Assembly (NCBI GenBank): GCA_963786985.1
Contig: CAWBBL010000015.1
Location: forward strand, 177,698-241,697
Source: Desertimonas sp963786985
Lineage (GTDB): Bacteria > Actinomycetota > Acidimicrobiia > Acidimicrobiales > Ilumatobacteraceae
DNA: 64,000 bases
Direction of reading: 5' to 3'
Part shown: positions 58,978-64,000 of the stretch, piece by piece
How the letters are laid out: each line of letters opens with the position of its first letter
Numbering within the stretch: the stretch's first letter is position 1
Notes under the pieces: model-generated
The model's database searches: none
What the model saw: the letters and a program-made list of their open reading frames with translations, nothing else
What the model was told of the DNA's origin: nothing
Translations under genes and position numbers: made by a program

Positions 58978-59571
58978 GTGACAGCAGCGTTCGAGCACCT
59001 TCCACCGACCGCGGCATGGCGGCACGAGGTTTCACGAGAGGGACACGAGGTCGCCTACTTCAGGACCATGCCTGGCGGTCTTCGGCTGGAGGGCGTTACG
59101 GCAGCGGTCGAAGATCGCCGGGCGTGGATCGTGGGCTACCAAATCATGGTGGACGACCAGTGGCGAACCAGGTCGGCGTGGGTATGGGCACGATCCCGAT
59201 CAGGCGAGCACGAAGTACGTGTCGAGGCCGACGGATCGGGACGGTGGCTGATCGACGGTGCCGCCGCGAAACACCTCGATGGGTGCATCGACATCGATCT
59301 CGAGTCGTCTGTGTGCACGAACACGCTGCCGGTCCATCGCCTCGCGCTCGCCGTCGGCGACGCCGGCGAGTCGTCCGCCGCCTACCTGCGAGCACTTGAT
59401 CTCGACGTCGAGCGTCTCGACCAGCGCTACCACCGAGTCGCCGCCCACGGCGAGACAACACGACGGCGGTTCCACTACTCGGCGCCTCGCTTCGATTACC
59501 ACGACGACCTCGTCTATGACTCGCATGGTTTGGTGCTGCACTATCCCGATATCGCCACCCGCATCCTCTGA
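58978..59571 (+). CDS. putative glycolipid-binding family protein (PF06475)
   Basis: A 197-residue protein that matches the putative glycolipid-binding family by its pattern: LRLEGVTAAVEDRRAWIVGYQIMVDDQWRTRSAWV, VEADGSGRWLIDG, HLDGCIDIDLESSVCTNTLPVHRL and FHYSAPRFDYHDDLVYDSHGLVLHYPDIATR. The last block is the best-conserved part in relatives. No signal peptide, so it is cytosolic. Function unknown beyond the family name. GTG 58978 is the first start that gives the family N-terminus. Confidence 0.82.
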   Translation: MTAAFEHLPPTAAWRHEVSREGHEVAYFRTMPGGLRLEGVTAAVEDRRAWIVGYQIMVDDQWRTRSAWVWARSRSGEHEVRVEADGSGRWLIDGAAAKHLDGCIDIDLESSVCTNTLPVHRLALAVGDAGESSAAYLRALDLDVERLDQRYHRVAAHGETTRRRFHYSAPRFDYHDDLVYDSHGLVLHYPDIATRIL

Positions 59572-59642
59572 CCTACCTTCAGCGCATCACGTTGCTGGTC
59601 CATGGCAGGAATGAGACTGACCGTCGCGGGAGGATGTCGCTG

Positions 59643-60638
59643 ATGCGGGCCGTGGTGAACACCGAGTATGGGGGACCCGACGTGCTGCGGGTCGTCGACG
59701 TCGAGCGTCCGGTCCCACGCGACGACGAGGTGCTCGTGGAGGTGTACGCCACCACGGTGAATCGGACCGACTGCGGTTTCCGGGCGCCGTGGCCGTGGTT
59801 CATCCGGCTGTTCGCCGGGCTCCGGCGGCCGAAGCGGACGATCCTCGGCAGTGAGTTCGCCGGGGTCGTTGTCGAGGTGGGGTCGGTGGTGAACGAGTTC
59901 GGCGTTGGTGACGCGGTGTTCGGCGTGAACGCTGACCGGTTCGGTGCCCACGCCGAATACTTGTGCGTCCGCCAGCGCGCCCCGATCGCCCCGAAGCCAT
60001 CGGGTACATCGTTCGAGGAGGCGGCCGCGGTGTGCGACGGCGCGATCCTCGCCATGACGTGCCTGACGTGGGCGAAGCTGCGAGCCGGGCAGCGCATCCT
60101 CATCTACGGGGCATCCGGGTCGATTGGCACGGCCGGTGTGCAGCTGGCCAAGGGCATCGGCGCTCACGTGACCGCTGTCTGCAACACCGCCAACGTCGAG
60201 GTCGTGCGCTCGCTCGGCGCCGACGAGGTCATCGACTACACGGTCGAAGAGTTCGTGGCGAACGGCGAGACCTACGACATCGTCTTCGACGCCGTCGGTA
60301 AGAAGTCGTTCGCCGAGTGCAAGCGGTCGCTGACCACGGGAGGGAGCTACGTCTCGACGGACCTCGGCCCCTACTCGCAGAACGTGCCACTCATGCTGTG
60401 GACGAAGTTCTTCGGATCGAAGAAGGCGATGATGCCGATTCCCCGCTACACGAAGGACAAGGTCGTGCGCATCAAGGAGCTCATCGAGGCCGGCTCCTAC
60501 CGTGCCGTCATTGATCGAACGTATCCGTTGGACGACGCAGCCGAAGCGACTCGCTATGTCGAAACCGAGCAGAAGACCGGCAATGTTGTCCTCCGCGTCC
60601 GGCCAGAGGACCCGCAGCACACCGAACCGCCGCGGTGA
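59643..60638 (+). CDS. quinone-oxidoreductase-like MDR dehydrogenase
   Basis: A 331-residue zinc-free medium-chain dehydrogenase. It starts MRAVVNTEYGGPDVLRVVDVERP, has VNRTDCGFR, GSEFAGVVVEVGSVVNEFGVGDAVFG and the NAD(P) motif YGASGSIGTAGVQLAKGIGAHVTAV (near residue 156), and ends in the VVLRV block. It probably reduces quinones or enones with NAD(P)H. GGGAGG touches ATG 59634, so the second ATG at 59643 has the better spacing and the family start. Confidence 0.88.
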   Translation: MRAVVNTEYGGPDVLRVVDVERPVPRDDEVLVEVYATTVNRTDCGFRAPWPWFIRLFAGLRRPKRTILGSEFAGVVVEVGSVVNEFGVGDAVFGVNADRFGAHAEYLCVRQRAPIAPKPSGTSFEEAAAVCDGAILAMTCLTWAKLRAGQRILIYGASGSIGTAGVQLAKGIGAHVTAVCNTANVEVVRSLGADEVIDYTVEEFVANGETYDIVFDAVGKKSFAECKRSLTTGGSYVSTDLGPYSQNVPLMLWTKFFGSKKAMMPIPRYTKDKVVRIKELIEAGSYRAVIDRTYPLDDAAEATRYVETEQKTGNVVLRVRPEDPQHTEPPR

Positions 60639-60698
60639 TGCCTGAACCAACCAGGGTTCGTCGGAGGCACTTTGTGTGGAGTCCGCTGTCGGCGACGA

Positions 60699-61172
60699 TC
60701 AAGTGCCCGGCCGTTGCTTGATGCCCGCAGCAAGGAGGCCGACGACTTCGGCAATGCGTGCTGCCCGCTCGTCGGGCCGGCGCTTGGTTGCGTCGATGTA
60801 CCGCACGTAGGCGCGCCGGTAGAACTGGGCGAGCGAGTCGAAGAACTCGCCCGCTTGCCGATCGTCGGCCAACGCCGCGGCCACGTCGGCGGCAAGATCG
60901 TCACGTTGAGGCCCCTCCGGCTCGAGCACGACGTCGACGGCGTCGCCGGCGTCGAGACCACAGTCCCGGCGCCAAGCCGGGCCGAGCACGACGCCAAGGC
61001 CGTCAGCCAGTCGTTCGATGACCCCGCGGACGCTGATGCCGTTCACCGTGCCATGGACGTGGTGCTCGGTCTTGCGACCCCACGGCTCGTCCGGGTCGAA
61101 TGGCACCGGGACGAACACCCGGCTGCGCGCGCTGCTGACGAGGTGTGTGGAGAACCGCTGTGGGGCGGGCAC
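60699..61172 (-). CDS. DUF1905/YdeI-like (OmdA) protein
   Basis: A 157-residue protein. Residues about 15-95 form a DUF1905 barrel (RVFVPVPFDPDEPWGRKTEHHVHGTVNGISVRG...LGPAWRRDCGLDAGDAVDVVLEPEGPQ). Residues 95-157 are a YdeI/OmpD-associated helix pair (LADDRQAGEFFDSLAQFYRRAYVRYIDATKRRPDERAARIAEVVGLLAAG). Relatives are small cytosolic proteins of unclear role. GTG 61172 is the likely start; the frame upstream lies opposite the glycosyltransferase gene. It is divergent from that gene. Confidence 0.8.
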   Translation of the reverse strand: MPAPQRFSTHLVSSARSRVFVPVPFDPDEPWGRKTEHHVHGTVNGISVRGVIERLADGLGVVLGPAWRRDCGLDAGDAVDVVLEPEGPQRDDLAADVAAALADDRQAGEFFDSLAQFYRRAYVRYIDATKRRPDERAARIAEVVGLLAAGIKQRPGT

Positions 61173-61211
61173 CGCTCGATCATCGCACGGCGGTGAGACA
61201 GACTGGCGGAC

Positions 61212-62381
61212 GTGCGGCTCGTGGTCCTGCTCGGTCTGGACGACGAGGACCCGCTCAAGCTCGCACCAGCCAGATTGTCCGATCCTTCGTGGCTTCAAGG
61301 CGGCGTGCGGGTGTTGCACGAGCTGGCGGTCGCGGCGGCAGCCGCCGGCTATGAGACCGAGGTACGCGGCGACTTCCACGGCCCGGTGCTTGGTCAGCTG
61401 TGCGCTGCGGCGGGTGTGCATGTGGGCACGCCGAGCGAACCGCGCCGAGCCGACCCGGAGGACGTCGTGTGCGTGCCGGACGGAATCCGGGATCCAACGG
61501 TCTTCATCAGGGTCGCCCTGATGAAGAGCAGACCTGTCTACCTCGCTTTGGCGCCCCCCGGGCTCTTCGGCTGGTCGTTTGCGCCGCGGTGGCGGTACGT
61601 CGATGCGCTGGACATCGACGAGGCCACGGTCGGCTTGCCCGCGCAGTGCCGGGCGATCGAGGCGCTCGGTTTCCGGGTGTGGTCGAACGCGCCGACCACC
61701 GCCGACGCCTTCCTCACCGCCGGGGTGCCGGTGACGGTCCTGCACGAGGGATGGTGCATTGACGTCCCCGACGAGCCGCCCAAGGACGTCGATGTCGTGA
61801 CCGTCGGTGCGAACCGTTGGGTGTCGATCTCCCGCCATGCTCTCGAAGGTTTCCGCGGCGCCTGGCGGGAGTTGCCGGAGATGGGCCACGAGCAGCTGCT
61901 CAGAGAACTCGGCCGAGGACACGTCTTCGTCCATTGCGCCCGCATCGAGGGCCACTCGCGTCTGGCAACCGAGGCACGCCTGATGGGCACGTGCTGCGTC
62001 GGTTTGGCATCGAACCGGTTCGCCGCGGGGTTCGACGAGGAGGCTGGCGGAGCACTGGTTGACCGACCCGAGGATGTGGTCGGCGTTGTCGAGCGGATGC
62101 TGGCCGATCCCGACGACCTTCGGCGGCGCCACGGGCTGGCGCGTGCCCAGGCCCGGTCGGTGACGGACTGGAAGCTGTACGTGCAGCGAGTCGGAAACGC
62201 ACTTGCTGCCATCGAGTCCGAGACCGAGCGTCCCGATGCGCCGTGGCGAGATGTCGCGGAGCAGTTGGCGGGACTCGAGCGTGAACTCAGCGATCTACGT
62301 GCCCGCCGCTCGGTGCGCCTGGGCGACACGATCAACCGGCTGCTGTCGCAGCGAGTGCACCCACGACGAAGCCGCAGGTGA
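61212..62381 (+). CDS. GT-B fold glycosyltransferase-like protein
   Basis: A 389-residue protein with an N-terminal Rossmann half (RLVVLLGLDDEDPLKL, GGVRVLHELAVAAAAAGYE) and a C-terminal half like GT4 enzymes: VFVHCARIEGHSRLATEARLMGTCCVGLASNRFAAGFDEEAGGALVDRPEDVVGVVERML, where Glu of the E-x7-E motif would bind a sugar nucleotide. The last 40 residues are a coiled coil (LERELSDLRARRSVRLGDTINRLL). No other envelope-sugar genes surround it. GTG 61212. Sugar and acceptor unknown. Confidence 0.75.
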   Translation: MRLVVLLGLDDEDPLKLAPARLSDPSWLQGGVRVLHELAVAAAAAGYETEVRGDFHGPVLGQLCAAAGVHVGTPSEPRRADPEDVVCVPDGIRDPTVFIRVALMKSRPVYLALAPPGLFGWSFAPRWRYVDALDIDEATVGLPAQCRAIEALGFRVWSNAPTTADAFLTAGVPVTVLHEGWCIDVPDEPPKDVDVVTVGANRWVSISRHALEGFRGAWRELPEMGHEQLLRELGRGHVFVHCARIEGHSRLATEARLMGTCCVGLASNRFAAGFDEEAGGALVDRPEDVVGVVERMLADPDDLRRRHGLARAQARSVTDWKLYVQRVGNALAAIESETERPDAPWRDVAEQLAGLERELSDLRARRSVRLGDTINRLLSQRVHPRRSRR

Positions 62382-62404
62382 ACGAGGCGGACCATCGTCG
62401 ACGT

Positions 62405-62986
62405 TCAGATCATGCGGCGCAGCAAACGGTCGCGGTTGATGAGTTGGTGCTTGAGGACCAGCCCGAGGTGCGCGGCGATCGCGACGAACATGGCGATGTG
62501 GCTGGCGACATGAATGGGGACGGCGTCGTCGGAGACGAGGATGAGCCACAGCCCGGTGACGGGCACAACGAACAGGAGAAGATAGAGCGCACGCTCGGTC
62601 CAATGGGCGAGGGTGCGTTCGGCACTCGACAGCGTTTCGGCCCACGGCGGCAACCCGGCGCGGCGGCGCCAGGACAGCCGCACGACGGCCAGCGTGAGGA
62701 TCGTGAGACCGAGAACGACGTGGACGGTGAGCAGTCGATCGTCACCGAACACGTCGAGATCGCCGCCGCGGCCGCGCCCCTGGCCGGACCCCTCACCGCG
62801 GCCGCGACCCCTGCCGCGGCCGCGGCCGCCTACGTCGAGGAGATAGCCGATGCTGAACTGCGCCGCAAGGGCGGCAACTGTCAACCAATGCAGCGTCTTG
62901 GTCGTGAATCCGTAACCCGGCCGGCTGTGCGACGCCGACGCGGTGAGAGGCGAAGCATCTTCGATGACGGCAGTCTGCCTTCCCAA
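62405..62986 (-). CDS. cytochrome b561-like membrane protein with a Gly-Arg loop
   Basis: A 193-residue four-helix protein. Candidate haem ligands are His33 (TKTLHWLTVAALAAQFSIGYLL), a His in helix 2 (LLTVHVVLGLTILTLAVVRL) and two in helix 4 (VASHIAMFVAIAAHLGLVLKHQ). This is the bacterial CybB layout for quinol or superoxide electron transfer. The loop between helices 1 and 2 holds a run of Gly-Arg repeats (residues 53-75) absent from typical members. The frame starts at TTG 62986; another start is possible. Confidence 0.8.
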   Translation of the reverse strand: MGRQTAVIEDASPLTASASHSRPGYGFTTKTLHWLTVAALAAQFSIGYLLDVGGRGRGRGRGRGEGSGQGRGRGGDLDVFGDDRLLTVHVVLGLTILTLAVVRLSWRRRAGLPPWAETLSSAERTLAHWTERALYLLLFVVPVTGLWLILVSDDAVPIHVASHIAMFVAIAAHLGLVLKHQLINRDRLLRRMI

Positions 62987-63028
62987 CCCACCCGCAGGCG
63001 CCGAGCCGCTGGGAGCGCAACGGTCGGG

Positions 63029-63670
63029 TCAGACCCACCCTCCGGCGAAGCCCACGAACTGTCCGGTGGTGAATCGACTTGTTCCGTCGACGAACGGCAG
63101 CGCCATGTGGGCGAGCTCCTCCATGGTGCCGAGCCGTCCCATCGGCACCATTGCCTCGACCCTCGCGCGGCCCTCGGGCTTCTCGGCCCGGTGAGCGCGC
63201 AGGAACCCGGGGAAGTCCATGAAGTTCGTACCGATCGCATTGACCTGGACATTGCGCCCGACGACCTCCTCAGCGACGTTGCGGATCAGCATGTTGGCTG
63301 CTGCCCGTGCCGACGAATAGAGCGGTGCTCCAGGGGTTGGGCGAGCACCGGCGGCGCTCGTGAACACCAGGACCTGGCCGCCACCGCGCTCGACCATCGC
63401 CGGCACGACGCCCCGGAGGAACTGGTAGGGCGCCTCAACACAGCCGAACAGCGCGTCGCGTAAGTCGTCGACGCTAGAGCGGAGGAAGCGCCCAACCACG
63501 ATGCGCCCGGTGAACGCGACGGCGGCGTCGAGGCGTCCGAAGCGGTCAAGGGCGAGTGTCACCAGGCGCTCGGTGACCTCGGCACGACTGAGGTCACGGG
63601 CGTCGTCGGAGACGGCGACGACGTAGCCGGCCGCATCGCTGATCAGCGCCACGCGTCGCTCGCCCGTCAT
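63029..63670 (-). CDS. SDR-fold protein with a deleted cofactor motif
   Basis: A 213-residue short-chain-dehydrogenase-like protein. It begins RRVALISDAAGYVVAVSDDARD, so the usual TGxxxGxG loop and first helix-strand are missing and the first strand runs straight into the VVAVxxDxRD region, as after an internal deletion of roughly 50 residues. The active site is YSSAR rather than YxxxK. The rest (VVGRNVQVNAIGTNFMDFPGF, TGQFVGFAGGW) is normal. Probably no classical dehydrogenase. ATG 63670 chosen; a GTG lies ten codons earlier. Confidence 0.75.
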   Translation of the reverse strand: MTGERRVALISDAAGYVVAVSDDARDLSRAEVTERLVTLALDRFGRLDAAVAFTGRIVVGRFLRSSVDDLRDALFGCVEAPYQFLRGVVPAMVERGGGQVLVFTSAAGARPTPGAPLYSSARAAANMLIRNVAEEVVGRNVQVNAIGTNFMDFPGFLRAHRAEKPEGRARVEAMVPMGRLGTMEELAHMALPFVDGTSRFTTGQFVGFAGGWV

Positions 63671-63823
63671 CGAGGCATTCGACCTGTCATCGCCGGCCAC
63701 GGTAGGCGGCAGCGGCTCGGCGAGCTGGCACGTCCAGGGCAGCGTCGGACGCGGTCACGAGTCGTCGGTCAAGATGTGCGGGGAGTCTGCTCGTCCGCCA
63801 GCAGCGTTTGACCGTCCGGGTTG

Positions 63824-63967
63824 CTATGCGACCGGCTCGAACGCGTGGCCGCACGCGCAGGTGTACGTGGTGCCGTGCGGGCACGGCATGTTGATCTGCA
63901 GCTCGCAGTCGCAGTCGGCGTTCGTGCATGTCAGGCGAGTACCGGCAACGTTCTTCGATTCATCCAT
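63824..63967 (-). CDS. 47-residue metallothionein-like protein
   Basis: A 47-residue protein with six cysteines (14, 19, 21, 29, 37, 39) and His31 and His41: the pattern LTC-x4-CDC, PCPHG and TCACGH. This matches small actinobacterial metallothioneins with a TxLxCxxxxCxCxV...CxC plan, which bind zinc or copper in the cytoplasm. Start ATG 63967 (MDESKNVAG). It is divergent from nothing visible before the window edge. The 120 bp between its stop and the next gene hold no feature. Confidence 0.75.
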   Translation of the reverse strand: MDESKNVAGTRLTCTNADCDCELQINMPCPHGTTYTCACGHAFEPVA

Positions 63968-64000
63968 ACGGCAATCGTTCCCCCTCAGGCTGGGATGGAA

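Noticed and set aside
60666..60707. GGCACTT/AAGTGCC inverted repeat as a terminator
   Set aside because: Arms are only 7 bp, the loop is 28 bases and one arm lies within coding sequence of the DUF1905 gene.
62749..62830. GCCGCGGCC run as a repeat array
   Set aside because: It is in frame inside the cytochrome b561 gene and encodes the Gly-Arg loop.
1..64000. tRNA, rRNA, SRP RNA, tmRNA or RNase P genes
   Set aside because: The intergenic gaps were read on both strands and no cloverleaf or known RNA signature was seen; a covariance-model search could still find one.

Overview
The window is GC-rich, densely coded DNA from an actinobacterium. The housekeeping gene order (DUF177-rpmF-plsX-acpP-rnc-mutM-smc-ftsY ... 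ffh-rpsP-khpA-rimM-trmD-rplS-UPF0102), the many GTG starts, the TANNNT -10 hexamers placed directly before start codons, and the two CUT2-type sugar importers fit class Acidimicrobiia (an Ilumatobacter-like lineage). The class is inferred from gene order and style, not from a marker tree.

Region 1 (1-15.1 kb) is the conserved core: lipid synthesis (PlsX, ACP), RNA processing (RNase III), DNA repair (MutM), chromosome condensation (SMC), SRP targeting (FtsY, Ffh), and ribosomal proteins L32, S16 and L19 with the maturation factors RimM, TrmD and a KH protein. It is interrupted between ftsY and ffh by a small transport module: a low-affinity iron permease-like protein and an MFS exporter with its MarR regulator. 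Two copies of a structured GAGTGTYT repeat lie upstream of rpmF and rpsP.

Region 2 (15.1-24.3 kb) holds mixed single genes: a 36-residue membrane protein, a Tat-exported amidohydrolase, Rpe, a TRAM/Fe-S RNA methyltransferase, PsuG, an acetyltransferase, DUF2889, a frameshifted PatB-like aminotransferase and a pirin with a palindromic operator.

Region 3 (24.3-34.2 kb) is a LacI-controlled carbohydrate cluster: an AceE/transketolase-like enzyme, a complete binding protein/ATPase/permease importer, a GMC oxidoreductase, an L-rhamnose-mutarotase-family protein and an SDR. A deoxy-sugar or similar substrate is likely. After it come a poly-gamma-glutamate hydrolase family protein, a cold-shock gene with a structured leader, and a twice-frameshifted alpha/beta hydrolase.

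Region 4 (37.8-52.4 kb) is the most unusual part. A divergent locus appears to be controlled by a LacI regulator through two palindromes 100 bp apart. It encodes a beta-hydroxyacid-dehydrogenase-like protein, an M24 creatinase/prolidase-fold enzyme, both subunits of a TPP-dependent E1 without E2 or E3, a bicupin, an amidohydrolase, and an ABC importer with two permeases. The second permease is fused in frame to its own amidohydrolase (822 aa). The free amidohydrolase has lost two metal ligands that the fused one keeps. This looks like an uptake-coupled degradation system for an unknown amide, amine or heterocycle.

Region 5 (52.4-64 kb) returns to mixed genes: SDRs with degenerate active sites, a secreted calcium-repeat protein, a GSAM-like aminotransferase, a GrpB-family protein, a secreted pectinacetylesterase-like protein, a SnoaL-like protein, a glycolipid-binding-family protein, a quinone-oxidoreductase-like protein, a glycosyltransferase, a cytochrome b561 with a Gly-Arg loop, and a 47-residue metallothionein. 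No tRNA, rRNA, CRISPR array, insertion sequence or phage module was found. Four apparent single-base frameshifts mean either sequence error or gene decay.
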